Source of the DNA: Desulfallas sp. Bu1-1
GTDB taxonomy: Bacteria; Bacillota; Desulfotomaculia; Desulfotomaculales; Desulfallaceae
Length of the DNA stretch: 64,000 nucleotides
NCBI RefSeq assembly: GCF_015594625.1
Contig: NZ_JADNRQ010000006.1
Span: 1-64,000 of the forward strand
Direction: 5' to 3'
The notes beneath the pieces were generated by a model. That model saw only the letters and a program-made list of their open reading frames with translations. It was not told the origin of the DNA and did not search any database. Positions 1 to 9,296 of this stretch are shown here, piece by piece. Both the position numbers and the translations under genes were made by a program. Each line of letters begins with the position of its first letter. Position 1 is the stretch's first letter.

Positions 1-2
1 GC

Positions 3-305
3 AAGGGTAACCAAAAACTAAGAAGCGCGCTGGTGGAAGCAGCTAGGGCTGCAGCCCGAACTAAGAACACCTATTTGTCCAGTCAGTATCACCGCATTGC
101 CGCAAGGCGTGGCGCGAATCGTGCCGCCGTGGCGGTTGCACACAGTATCTTGACCATCGTCTACCATATTTTACAACGAAAGCAACCTTATATTGAGCTA
201 GGCCCAACCTATTATGAAGAACGCAGACGTCAGTCCGTCGTTAAACAATCTATCAAGAAACTCGAATCACTTGGATATAAGGTCATCATTGAAGCAATAG
301 CCTAA
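3..305 (+). CDS. IS110-family transposase, C-terminal part, cut by window edge
   Basis: Open in frame from the left edge to TAA at 303-305, so only the last ~100 residues are visible. The segment KGNQKLRSALVEAARAA followed by a helical region (AVAHSILTIVYHIL) is characteristic of the C-terminal transposase_20 (helix-hairpin-helix) domain of IS110/IS116/IS902 transposases. Whether the N-terminal RuvC-like catalytic domain is intact upstream cannot be seen. Flanked downstream by further transposase debris, so the locus edge is an insertion hotspot. Family call is from residue pattern recognition. Confidence 0.7.
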   Translation, partial: KGNQKLRSALVEAARAAARTKNTYLSSQYHRIAARRGANRAAVAVAHSILTIVYHILQRKQPYIELGPTYYEERRRQSVVKQSIKKLESLGYKVIIEAIA

Positions 306-421
306 TTTTGTAAGTTAGTATATTATCCTTCTGCTGTCCGAATCCATTTTATGAAGAATGGATTAGTCGGGTTAGTTTGTTATTGCCTTTTTTATAGCGA
401 GATCATTAATTTTCAGGATAG

Positions 422-1054
422 GTTAAAGAGATTATCGTCGGTGACGGCGAAGCCCGTATCCGGTACATATTGGTTCGTAACCCCAAGGAAGCCATAAAGG
501 ATAAATCTAAACGGGACGAGACAATCAACAAAATCAAGCAAGAACTGGCTGCTATCGGTGAACTTAACGGTGCTCCCCATACCAAGGCGGTGTGAAACTT
601 AATTGCCCACCCCACATTCGGGTGATATCTAAAAACCGATAAGAAGGGCCAACCAAAACTGGACCAGGCCAAGATAAAAGCCGAAGAGAAACTGGACGGC
701 AAGTACCTGTTGCGTACCTTGGACGATACCATCTCGCCTGAGGATGTGGCCCTTGGTTACAAGCAACTCTTGGAAGTGGAAGACGCCTTTCGCACCTTAA
801 AGACCACTTTGGAACTCAGGCCGATGTATCACCGGCTGGAGGACCGGATCCGGTCCCATGTGCTGTTCTGCTGGCTGGCGCTGCTGCTGATCCGTTGCGC
901 TGAAACCAAAACCGGTCATACCTGGCGCCAGATGCGGGATCACTTGCAGAGAATGCACTTGGGCGAGTTCCATACCAGTGACGGAAAGTTCCTGCAAAGA
1001 ACAGAATTAACACCGTTTTTAAAGCAATTGTTTGGGGCTTTAAAAATCCCGTAG
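422..1054 (+). pseudogene. Decayed IS1634/IS4-type transposase remnant
   Basis: One reading frame from 422 to TAG at 1052-1054 translates as a continuous transposase C-terminal half (LDGKYLLRTLDDT, then LEVEDAFRTLKTTLELRPMYHR and a HVLFCWLALLLIR helix typical of DDE transposases of the IS1634/IS4 group). It is interrupted by two in-frame TGA codons, after HTKAV and after HPTFG, and lacks its N-terminal half. The E in VEDAFRTLK would be the last acidic residue of the DDE triad. A third TGA-free frame could start at 710 but would lack most of the catalytic core, so this is a relic. Confidence 0.75.
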
Positions 1055-1132
1055 CCCCCGAAAATACAGGAGATCAGCCACAAAAAGCAGTGATCACACA
1101 TAGTAACACGCGCCATTTTTTACCTAGCGCCG

Positions 1133-1240
1133 CTAGCCCATGCGGGAAGCCTTGTTGCGGCTTTTTTGTACCCAGGTATTGTCGAACGCGGGACACTCTT
1201 CCTGTTCGTAAAGGTGTTTGATATATTGTTGTTGGGTCAT
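1133..1240 (-). pseudogene. IS21 istA-like N-terminal relic, 35 codons
   Basis: On the minus strand an ATG at 1240 preceded by a strong GAGGTG ribosome binding site opens a 35-codon frame. It begins MTQQQYIKHLYEQE, the usual start of IS21-type IstA transposases, then switches to an unrelated-looking CPAFDNTWVQKSRNKASRMG tail ending at TAG. The join suggests a deletion fused the istA start to another part of the element. Family call rests on the first 14 residues only. Confidence 0.45.
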
Positions 1241-1613
1241 TGCTATCACCTCTTGTATCCCCTCCTGCGTTTGCCCAAATCAGACGGGTTTATTCTAGAG
1301 CGTGATAGCAATGCCCTTTTTTACCAGTGTAAAGCTATGTACTTTTTGGCTGCCGTTTTATGCATTTCTATTATGCCAAAAACATGCTACCCTTTTTTTA
1401 TACAAAGGAAGTCACGACAACCTTTTTCATTGCGAAAAGCATATTAAAATGAAGTTATCCTCTACCAGCCCTCCACCTAGGCAAATCAGTGTGCTTTTTT
1501 GTGCCCACTTCTCACCCTATAAGAACAGCTCATCATTTTAAGCCAAGGAACTGACTGAAATTTAAGCTACAATACTGTATAAACAACCAACAGGTAGCCC
1601 ATATAAATTTAAC
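1241..1613. other. Non-coding debris between transposase relics and the catabolic promoter
   Basis: No frame here reads like a protein. A 10-bp inverted pair TTGCTATCAC (about 1240-1249) and GTGATAGCAA (about 1301-1311) flanks the presumed upstream region of the istA relic and may be part of the element end. The rest is AT-rich and unremarkable. Confidence 0.4.
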
Positions 1614-1642
1614 TTGACATTATCGTCATGACTGACTATAAT
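1614..1642 (+). promoter_or_regulatory. Near-consensus sigma-A promoter of the catabolic locus
   Basis: TTGACA at 1614-1619 and TATAAT at 1637-1642 are separated by exactly 17 bp, a perfect match to the vegetative consensus. It faces the acyl-CoA locus; the first coding material downstream is the decayed ligase at 1978. The -10 box is embedded in the operator at 1629-1665, so access is probably controlled by the TetR protein encoded at 23469-24086. Confidence 0.8.
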
Positions 1643-1665
1643 GTCATTATAAAAATAGTCAGTCA
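1629..1665. promoter_or_regulatory. Probable TetR operator overlapping the -10 box
   Basis: TGAC-TATAAT-GTCA (1633-1646) is an inverted repeat around the -10 hexamer. The stretch TGACTATAATGTCATTATA (1633-1651) recurs identically at 23425-23443, again over the -10 box, upstream of tetR. In addition an 11-bp perfect inverted repeat TGACTGACTAT (1629-1639) / ATAGTCAGTCA (1655-1665) encloses the site, absent from the tetR copy. Repression by the downstream TetR protein is inference from the shared site. Confidence 0.7.
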
Positions 1666-1977
1666 ATTAATAAGTGAAGTGGTGATGACAGCGTTCCTAC
1701 AAGAATAGAGAACTATAATGCAGGGAGGATGTTTGGAATATGACATCACCGGGAACGGTAGAACAAACGAGCCTAACGTAACCGTCTTATGGACGATTGA
1801 GAATTGGAACGACTGAAAAGCTCGGTGATTTTCAGAGAGGGGGAATATACACCATAATTAGGACTTCCCAAGTGTTAAATAGAAGTGTCAAAATCTTTTA
1901 ATATTTCGTTTCGGTTTGCTCAATGTGGTAGGCGATTCCAACCCTTTAACCAGATAACAGAAAAGGAGCGTGTTAGC
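1666..1977. other. Leader region of the catabolic transcript
   Basis: About 310 bp between the operator and the decayed ligase. Short frames with ribosome-binding-like motifs (for example GGGAGGATG near 1723) are present but none continues beyond a few codons or resembles a known protein. It is either a long untranslated leader or the remains of a lost gene. Confidence 0.4.
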
Positions 1978-3602
1978 ATGAAGCTGATGTATATCGTACA
2001 ACACGTTTAACCGAGTCCTACTGGCCGGCTGATACATCAAGGCCACTACACGACTGGACTGTCGCGCAGGTATTGCGGGAGGTTGCAGCAGAGGTTCCGG
2101 ACTGTATTGCGCTGATCGAGGGTGTGCCCGACCCGGCCAAGCGCCGAAGGTGGATCTACGCTCAACTGCTCGCTTGTAGAACGAGTTGCTTCAGCCCTGC
2201 TTAACAGGTTTAAGCCCGGTGAGCGAGTCGCGATTTGAGCGCCAAATGTAGTAGGGTGGGTACTTATCGAATTCGGCTGTGCCATTGCGAGATTAGTTCT
2301 GGTCACTGTTAACTCGGCCAACAAAGCGAAGGAGCTAGAGTACGTGCTGCGTCAGTCAGACGCAGCTGGACTATTCCTCACGGATGAATACCGTGGCCAT
2401 AATATGCTGGCCACCGCCAATCAGGTCCGCAATAATTTGCCCTCGCTGCGGGAGATCATTTGCATTACAGATTTCGAACATTTCATGAATACCGGTAACA
2501 GACCCACTAAGTTCCCAGAGATCAGGCCGGAAGCCCCCTTTGTTATCATGTACACATCTGGGACAACCGGCTATCCCAAAGGAGCCATTCTCCACAACAA
2601 GGGCATGACCAACAGTACTAACTTTATGGCTGAGCGTGCCGGGATGAAGGCCGGCGGTGCATGGATAATGTGATGCCCATGTTTCACATGGGTGGATGCG
2701 GGTTCTCTACACTGGGCACCCTCCATCTGCGTGGTACGCACGTCATTGTTATAGGATTTGATCCATCACTTTTCCTCGAGCTGGTCGAGACCGAGAAAGG
2801 TAAATTTGCTCTCCTTGTGCCTACAATGCTAGATGCTATATTAAACTTCCCCGAACGCAAAAAGTACAATATCTCGACGCTGAAGAATATACTATCCGGT
2901 GCATCGAAGGTGGAAGTCTCCCTGGTTCGTCGCGTTAAAAAGGAATTGGATTGCAGCATCTCCATCGTCTTCGGGCAAACGGAAATGCACGGAGGTATTA
3001 CTCAAACGTATCTTGATGACACAATCGAGGATCAGGCCAAAACTATCGGGCAGCCTTATCCACAAATTGAGGTCAAGATCGCCGATCCCGTAACGGGCCA
3101 GGTGCTTCCTCTCGGGGTGGAGGGTGAGATCTGTTGTCGCGGCTATCAAACAATGATCGGCTATTACAATATGCCGGAAGAAACCGCGGCTGTGTTCAAG
3201 AGCGATGGATGGCTCCATTCGGGCGATCTCGGATCCATGGACGAGCGTGGTTTCCTGAAAATCACGGGCCGATTGAAGGATATAATTATCAGGGGCGGCG
3301 AGAACATCTACCCGGCCGAGATCGAGAACTTACTTAAAAAACACCCGAAAATCGCCAATGCGGTAGTGGTCGGCGTGCCGGATGAGTACTGGGGCGAGCA
3401 AGTGGGGGAGATTATCATACCTAAGTCGCCAGAGAACCGGCCAACGCATGAGGATTACACGACTATTGCCGCGCGAATCTAGCAGTTTTCAAGACGCCCA
3501 AGTTTTGGTACTTCACAAACGAATTTCCCTATACGACAACGGGAAGCTTCAGAAATTCATGCTTCGCGAGCTTATCCAAAAAGGTGAGTTGAAACATGAA
3601 AA
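1978..3602 (+). pseudogene. Decayed AMP-forming acyl-CoA ligase
   Basis: The region translates, across several frames, into a complete ANL-superfamily acyl-CoA ligase closely resembling the intact protein at 7599-9296. An AGGAG site precedes ATG at 1978, but a frameshift follows within a few codons. The next frame (from 1992) reads LTESYW to RRRWIYAQLL, then shifts again near 2170. An in-frame TGA interrupts RVAI*APN; another shift lies near 2665, and two more near 3480 and 3545 disrupt the C-terminal NLAVFKTPKF and TGKLQKF segments. Preserved motifs include MYTSGTTGYPKGA, FGQTE and SGDLGSMDERGF. With at least five lesions it cannot make a full enzyme. It is first in the operon, and its role is presumably now filled by the 7599 ligase. 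Confidence 0.85.
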
Positions 3603-3653
3603 AAATCAAAATAATGAAGGCCTACGTATGTGGCTTAGGAGGAAAGGATCCTT

Positions 3654-4892
3654 ATGCACGATGTTTACATTATAGGTATTGGAATGAACCGGTTTGGCAA
3701 GTACCCCGGAGAGACCGTGCGTACCATGGCGGAGAAAGTTATTCGCCAAGCTTTGGACGATGCGGGGCTCAATAAACAGGACCTTCAGGCCTGCTTTTTT
3801 TCCAATACTTTCTGGGGCATGTTTAACAACCAGCATTCAATCCGGGGGCAAGTGATTTTCAGGGGAATGGGCATTGATCGGATACCCGTGACCAATGTAG
3901 AGAATGCATGCGCAGGGGCGTCGACCGCTCTTCACTTGGCTTATACAGGGGTTCGGGCGGGAATGTTCGACGTAGCCATTGCCGTTGGCTCCGAGAAGCT
4001 TACAAACCCCGACAAAACCAAGTCTTTGAGTGCCTATTCAAGTTGTATGGATGTGGAGAATTTCGACCGCCAGATCGATTTACTTATGGAGTATGGAAAA
4101 AACCTCCGAATTTCTTTGCCTCCCGGTGAATCCGCACCTGGATCGGGACGAAGTGTTTTTATGGACGTTTACGCCATGATGGCTCGTTGGCATATGAGCA
4201 AGTACGGAACAACCCAAAGACAATTGGCGGTCATTGCCTCGAAAAATCACTTCCACGCTTCTCTCAATCCCAACGCCCAGTACCAAAACCTAATGAGCGT
4301 AGAGGAGGTCTTGGCGGACAGCCCGGTGACTTTTCCCCTGACACGCAGTATGTGCGCACCCGTAGGAGATGGTGCTGCGGCTGCCATCGTCTGCTCGGAG
4401 TCGTTCCTAAAAAAGGTTGGCCGGAGCCGGGCGGTGAAAATTCTAGCCTCGGTCCTGGGACAGGGTGCTGACCGGGATCTCGACGGAGAGGACATCGGCG
4501 AGCGTCTCGCCAAAGCCGCCTATGAGATGGCCGGACTCGGCCCTGGGGATATTGATCTGGCGGAGTTACATGATGCCACAGCATATGGAGAATTGCACCA
4601 GTGCGAAGCGATGGGTTTTTGTGCCCCTGGAGAGGGAGGGCCATATGCCGAAACCGGTGCGACAAAACTGGGCGGAGCAAAACCGATCAACACGAGCGGC
4701 GGCCTGGAAGGCAGAGGGCATCCCATCGGCGCATCCGGTCTTGCTCAGATTCACGAACTCGTTACTCAGATCAGGGGAGAAGCGGGTAAGAGACAAGTGG
4801 ACGGGGCAAGAATAGGACTTGCAGAGAATGGCGGCGGAAGCATCGGCGTCGAGGAAGCAGCAATGTGCATCCACATTTTGGGGAAAGCGTAG
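3654..4892 (+). CDS. SCP-x type thiolase (BbsB-like candidate)
   Basis: A 412-residue thiolase-superfamily protein of the SCP-x/nondecarboxylating lipid-transfer branch rather than the AtoB branch. The nucleophilic Cys is expected at C86 in ENACAGAS; ELHDATAYGELHQ near residue 305 and INTSGGLEGRGHPIGASG near 345 are the conserved active-site blocks, the latter supplying the active-site His. It begins ATG after AGGAGG at 3638. Family members usually work with a DUF35 zinc-ribbon/OB partner (as in benzoylsuccinyl-CoA thiolase BbsAB); none is found in this window, so it either acts alone or has a distant partner. Likely cleaves a substituted 3-oxoacyl-CoA. Substrate unknown. Confidence 0.8.
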   Translation: MHDVYIIGIGMNRFGKYPGETVRTMAEKVIRQALDDAGLNKQDLQACFFSNTFWGMFNNQHSIRGQVIFRGMGIDRIPVTNVENACAGASTALHLAYTGVRAGMFDVAIAVGSEKLTNPDKTKSLSAYSSCMDVENFDRQIDLLMEYGKNLRISLPPGESAPGSGRSVFMDVYAMMARWHMSKYGTTQRQLAVIASKNHFHASLNPNAQYQNLMSVEEVLADSPVTFPLTRSMCAPVGDGAAAAIVCSESFLKKVGRSRAVKILASVLGQGADRDLDGEDIGERLAKAAYEMAGLGPGDIDLAELHDATAYGELHQCEAMGFCAPGEGGPYAETGATKLGGAKPINTSGGLEGRGHPIGASGLAQIHELVTQIRGEAGKRQVDGARIGLAENGGGSIGVEEAAMCIHILGKA

Positions 4893-4925
4893 ATAGTCCA
4901 TAAAATACATGTGAGGTGGATTATT

Positions 4926-6068
4926 ATGGATTTTGAGTTAACTGACGAAATGAAGATGCTGAAGGATATGGCCTTCAAGTTTGCCCAGACTGAAATTACC
5001 CCTATTTCCGCGCAATGTGATCGAGAAGAGAAATACACACCGGAAATCCGCAAGAAAGCCGCGGAATTGGGGCTTGTTGGAGCCTGGATTCCAGAACAGT
5101 ATGGCGGGGCGGGTGCGGGAATACTTGGACACACCATTATTACTGAACAGCTTTCCCGGATAGACATGGGGATTGCCACAAACATTATTACGGCCAGTTT
5201 TGGTTGTGAAGCTATTTATCTCTATGGGACTGAGGAACAGAAAGAAACGTATCTACCCCCTGTCTGCCGGGGGGAATGGGTATCGGCAGGAGCATTTACC
5301 GAACCGAATGCAGGTACAGATGTTGCTGGTTATAAAACGCGAGCTGTCCGAGATGGAAATGATTTTATCATTAATGGTAACAAGATGTTCATAACCAATG
5401 GCACAGTCTGTGATTTTATGGTGGTCCAGGCGATTACCAAACCGGAAGAAAAAAGACACAATAGATTTTCCCAGATCATCGTGCATGCCAATTCTGAGGG
5501 AATTACAAGAAACAAGCTACACGGAAAATTAGGAATCCGGGCTAGTGATACCGCCGAAATTGTTTTCGAGAATGTTCGAGTACCGCAGTCTAATCTTGTA
5601 GGTAAAGATGGCAACGGTTTTCGCCAGCTCATGCATTTCTTTGATGTGACCCGGATGATGGTTGCAGGCCAGGCGCTTGGTCTTTCCCAGGCCTGTCTCG
5701 ACGCGGCTGTGAAGTATGCTAAAGAGAGGACTGCCTTTGGCAACCCAATAGGGAGTTATCAGGCTACCATGACCAAATTGACTGAGATGGCAATAAAAAT
5801 CGAATCACTTCGAAATCTTGTTTACAAAGCAGCATGGCTTATTGATATAGGCAAACCGGATTTCACACTTTCCGCCATGGCTAAATATCTGGGCGGGCAG
5901 ACAGCTGTGTTTTGCGCCAATGCCGCCGTGGAAATTCACGGAGGATATGGCTATATGGAGGAATACAGCGTCCAAAAATGGTACCGTGATGCCAAAATAC
6001 TCGAACTTTATGAAGGGACGAAGGAAGCGGAGATCATGGCCATTGGGCGAGTCCTGCAATCCCAATAA
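4926..6068 (+). CDS. Acyl-CoA dehydrogenase
   Basis: A ~380-residue FAD acyl-CoA dehydrogenase that should introduce the 2,3-double bond into the CoA-activated substrate, passing electrons to an ETF not encoded in this window. The N-terminal helical domain is followed by the FAD/substrate block GAFTEPNAGTDVAG, the beta-domain and the C-terminal helices with RTAFGNPIGSYQ, VEIHGGYGYMEEY and YEGTKEAE. The Glu of YEGT is the usual catalytic base in short-chain members. A GTG at 4911 is open in the same frame, but GAGGTGG at 4913-4919 lies 6 nt before ATG 4926, and MDFELTDE is a normal family start, so 4926 is preferred. Lies 33 bp after the thiolase in the same operon. Confidence 0.93.
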   Translation: MDFELTDEMKMLKDMAFKFAQTEITPISAQCDREEKYTPEIRKKAAELGLVGAWIPEQYGGAGAGILGHTIITEQLSRIDMGIATNIITASFGCEAIYLYGTEEQKETYLPPVCRGEWVSAGAFTEPNAGTDVAGYKTRAVRDGNDFIINGNKMFITNGTVCDFMVVQAITKPEEKRHNRFSQIIVHANSEGITRNKLHGKLGIRASDTAEIVFENVRVPQSNLVGKDGNGFRQLMHFFDVTRMMVAGQALGLSQACLDAAVKYAKERTAFGNPIGSYQATMTKLTEMAIKIESLRNLVYKAAWLIDIGKPDFTLSAMAKYLGGQTAVFCANAAVEIHGGYGYMEEYSVQKWYRDAKILELYEGTKEAEIMAIGRVLQSQ

Positions 6069-6097
6069 TACACTGTGAACTAAGAAGGAGAACAAAA

Positions 6098-7348
6098 ATG
6101 AGAGATGTCGTAATTGTATCCGCATGCCGGACAGCAATAGGGTCATTCGGAGGCACGCTAAGGGATCTCAATGCTCCGATAATTGCCAGTGCCGCGATGA
6201 AAGGCGCGATTCAAAGAGCCATGATAGATCCGGGAATAATCAACGATGTCCGCTTTGGGTCGAGCTTTGAACATCCTGATAGTAATAATGTGGCCCGGGT
6301 TGCTTCGTTGATGGCAGGAGTTCCGGAAACGTCAACCGCTGTGACGATCAACAGGGTTTGCGTATCGGGAATGGAAGCCGTTGTTTCCGGTATGGCCATG
6401 ATCAAGTCGGGTCTTTTCGATGTTGTTCTGGCGGGTGGTGTTGAGCACATGTCGGGCGTCCCTTATAGTGTTCTATCTGCCAGATGGGGGAGCCGCCTGC
6501 AGGACGGAGTTTTTGTAGATAATCTTATCCATGGACTACATGGCGGTTCGCGTTTCCTTCCCGGGCCGGAGAACGGGCCCGTCAAGGAAGGGCCGATTAT
6601 TGAGGCGGGCCGGGGCAAGCCCTATATTATGGGTTACACGGCTGAAGTAGTAGCCCAAATGTACAACATCAGCCGCCAAGAGATGGATGAAGTGGCCCTG
6701 CGTAGTCATAACAACGCCGAACGGGCTACAAAGGACGGATCGTTCAGTGAAGAGATCGTACCCATTGAGGTTCCCCAGAAAAAAGGAAAGCCACCGGTTA
6801 TCTTTGACAGAGACGAACATTTTATTCCAGGCCTTACAATGGAAAGGCTTGCAGCACTGCCTCCCGCTTTCGTTCCTAAAATAGGTAAAGTAACTGCTGG
6901 AAATTCTTCCGGGATGAATGACGGCGCTGCTGCAATGATCATCATGTCTGCCAAGAAGGCGAAAGAGTTGGGTCTAAAGCCTATTGCCAGGATAAAGGCC
7001 GTCGGCTTTGGGGGATGCCATCCCTCAATTATGGGAATGAGTCCTGTTCCGGCAGTTAAGAACTTGATGTCCAGATCAGGCCTTAGGCTTGACGATTTTG
7101 AACTCATAGAAGTCAACGAGGCTTTTGCTGCTCAGTATATCGCTGTTGAGCGTGAACTTGGCCTAAACCGTGAGATTACAAATGTAAATGGGTCCGGATG
7201 CGGCCTGGGTCACCCAGTTGGAGCTACCGGGTGCCGGATCATGGTCACATTGCTTTACGCCATGAAAAAAAGGGGAAAGACTCTGGGACTGGCGACACTT
7301 TGCGGTGGCGGAGGTATATCAATGGCGGTCGCTTTGGAGATGATTTAA
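6098..7348 (+). CDS. Acetyl-CoA acetyltransferase / 3-oxoacyl-CoA thiolase
   Basis: 416 residues, AtoB/FadA-type thiolase. The acyl-accepting Cys is C88 in NRVCVSGMEAV; NEAFAAQ, GHPVGATGCRI and the second active-site Cys in LCGGGG are all present. AGAAGGAG precedes ATG 6098. It should cleave 3-oxoacyl-CoA with CoA, releasing acetyl-CoA. The last ~110 bp are almost duplicated at 10050-10159 in a thiolase relic (8 differences), showing a paralogue once stood there. Third to be read in the locus and 29 bp behind the acyl-CoA dehydrogenase. Confidence 0.93.
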   Translation: MRDVVIVSACRTAIGSFGGTLRDLNAPIIASAAMKGAIQRAMIDPGIINDVRFGSSFEHPDSNNVARVASLMAGVPETSTAVTINRVCVSGMEAVVSGMAMIKSGLFDVVLAGGVEHMSGVPYSVLSARWGSRLQDGVFVDNLIHGLHGGSRFLPGPENGPVKEGPIIEAGRGKPYIMGYTAEVVAQMYNISRQEMDEVALRSHNNAERATKDGSFSEEIVPIEVPQKKGKPPVIFDRDEHFIPGLTMERLAALPPAFVPKIGKVTAGNSSGMNDGAAAMIIMSAKKAKELGLKPIARIKAVGFGGCHPSIMGMSPVPAVKNLMSRSGLRLDDFELIEVNEAFAAQYIAVERELGLNREITNVNGSGCGLGHPVGATGCRIMVTLLYAMKKRGKTLGLATLCGGGGISMAVALEMI

Positions 7349-7598
7349 AAATCAATTGTTCTTAATTAACAATAGCTGGTAATGGTTTTGTCAGTGATAC
7401 TTATACCCCTGGTTCGCTTCAACATGGTTTTTTGCAATTGTGCAAAAGTCTCACTTACTAACAACGGTAGCCTATATAGGCATTAACCTAATCAAAAAGG
7501 GGAGGGGTTATTGAATAAGAAGGTGCAAAATAGTCAAAACGTTTGCCAATCATATTTGTAAAAGTGCCAAGAATTTAAAAATTTAAGGAGGGATCTGA

Positions 7599-9296
7599 AT
7601 GAGCCTATCTCGTGTAGGAACTTACGTTAATGGTATTTTGCATCAAAAGTCGGCAATCTATCGTGAAAGGCGTTTAACAGAGTCTTTCTGGTCGGGAGAA
7701 ACTCATAATATTCTTTATTATACTACTATTCCATTTTGGCTACGGAAAAATGCCTTTGAGGTACCGGATCGCTTGGCTTTGGTTGAGGGAATCCCCGATG
7801 CTAGCAAACGTCGAACTTGGACCTATGCTGAACTACTCAGGGACGCAGAGCGGATCGCCTATGCCTTGCTCAACAAATATAATCCGGGTGATCGAATTGC
7901 AATTATGGCGCCTAATGTTGTTGAGTGGGCGTTGATGCAATATGGTATTGCCATAGCCGGAATGATAAGGGTTACGCTTAATCCCGCCTATCATGCCCGA
8001 GAAATCGAACACATTTTGAAGACGGCCGAAGTAGCGGCAGTCTTTACTATGAAAAATTATCGCGGCAATAAAATGATAGACACGATCAAGTCCATACGCG
8101 AATCTCTACCCACTTTGCAAGATGTATATGACCTGGAAGAATTGGATGATTTTATTAACACTGGCAAACCAGTCAAATTGCCGGAGGTTAAGCCGGAGGA
8201 TATCGACGTTATCATGTTTACTTCAGGTACAACCGGTAATCCTAAAGGAGCTATGCTTAACCATTTTGGCATGACTAACAGTGTCAGGTTCATGGCTCAG
8301 CGCGCAGGTTTGGAAAATGGCGGCGTCTGGATCAATGTAATGCCATTGTTTTTCATGGGTGGAAATGGGTTTGCTTCCCTGGGTACACTCCAGCAGCAAG
8401 CTACCCATGTCCTGGTCATAGAATTTGATGTGCCGCTCTTCCTATCACTGATGGAAGAATATAAAGGTACCTTCTCGCTGCTTGTCCCAACAATGATGGA
8501 AGCTATATTAGCCTATCCCGACCTGAAGAAATATGATCTTTCGTCCTGGAAATATGTGCTATCTGGAGCATCTAAGGTGGAAGCTGACCTGGTTCGCCGT
8601 TTTAAAAAGGTTTTAGGCTGCGATATCTCTATTGTTTGCGGACAGACTGAAGCGCACGGCGGTTATACCCAAACCCATCGTGATGACTCTCCCGAGGATC
8701 AGGCTGAGACCATCGGACAACCCTATCCAATGATAGACTTCAAGATTGCGGATGGAGAGACCGGAGCGGTTCTTCCTATCGGCGAGGAAGGTGAGATATG
8801 TATTCGCGGTTATCAGGTGATGCGCGGTTATTATAATAATCCAGCGAGTACTGCGGAGGCGATTGATGAAGAAGGATGGCTGCATTCTGGCGACCTCGGT
8901 GTTATGGACGAACGCGGTTTCGTAAGATTTACGGGTCGGTTAAAGGATATGATCATTCGTGGTGGTGTAAACATCTATCCGGCAGAGGTTGAGAACCTGC
9001 TGAAAGAGCATCCCAAGGTGGACAAGGTGGCTGTAGTAGGTGTGCCGGATGAGTATTGGGGCGAGCAAGTGGCGGCGTTAATTATCCCCAAATCCTTCGA
9101 TGACCTACCCTCAATCGAGGAGCTAGATGCCTTCTGCTTAAATAATCTGGCGCGCTTTAAGAGGCCCCGGTTTTACGCGTTCGTGAAAGAGTTTCCCATG
9201 ACTGGTACAGGTAAACTCCGGAAGTTCAAGCTCAAAGAGGACATCGTAAATGGTGTACTGAAACTTAAGCCCGTTCAGAGTGGGCAGAAGGAGTAA
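7599..9296 (+). CDS. AMP-forming acyl-CoA ligase
   Basis: 565-residue ANL-superfamily ligase that forms an acyl-adenylate and then the CoA thioester. Visible motifs: MFTSGTTGNPKGAML (phosphate-binding loop, ~residue 208), CGQTEAHGG (A5 region), SGDLGVMDERGFVRFTGRLKDMI (A7/A8 hinge) and GTGKLRKFKLKE near the C-terminus carrying the catalytic Lys. AAGGAGGG precedes ATG 7599. It is the intact paralogue of the decayed ligase at 1978-3602 and separated from the thiolase before it by 250 bp without a recognisable gene. Family members activate medium-chain, branched or aryl acids; the sequence does not decide which. Confidence 0.92.
   Translation: MSLSRVGTYVNGILHQKSAIYRERRLTESFWSGETHNILYYTTIPFWLRKNAFEVPDRLALVEGIPDASKRRTWTYAELLRDAERIAYALLNKYNPGDRIAIMAPNVVEWALMQYGIAIAGMIRVTLNPAYHAREIEHILKTAEVAAVFTMKNYRGNKMIDTIKSIRESLPTLQDVYDLEELDDFINTGKPVKLPEVKPEDIDVIMFTSGTTGNPKGAMLNHFGMTNSVRFMAQRAGLENGGVWINVMPLFFMGGNGFASLGTLQQQATHVLVIEFDVPLFLSLMEEYKGTFSLLVPTMMEAILAYPDLKKYDLSSWKYVLSGASKVEADLVRRFKKVLGCDISIVCGQTEAHGGYTQTHRDDSPEDQAETIGQPYPMIDFKIADGETGAVLPIGEEGEICIRGYQVMRGYYNNPASTAEAIDEEGWLHSGDLGVMDERGFVRFTGRLKDMIIRGGVNIYPAEVENLLKEHPKVDKVAVVGVPDEYWGEQVAALIIPKSFDDLPSIEELDAFCLNNLARFKRPRFYAFVKEFPMTGTGKLRKFKLKEDIVNGVLKLKPVQSGQKE

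Noticed and set aside
406-732. 108-codon minus-strand frame
   Set aside because: It is the reverse of the IS1634-like relic, whose plus-strand translation is clearly transposase; no ribosome site or family.
422-1054. In-frame TGA codons as selenocysteine
   Set aside because: Transposases are not selenoproteins and no SECIS-like hairpin was seen; one of the TGA positions best fits Arg, the other Cys, in relatives.
1166-1541. Overlapping plus-strand frames of 79-93 codons
   Set aside because: Low-complexity Phe/Leu/Cys-rich translations without ribosome sites, overlapping the istA relic on the other strand.
3908-4815. Several 60-140 codon frames on both strands inside the 3654 thiolase
   Set aside because: All are shadows of a well-conserved gene in another frame.
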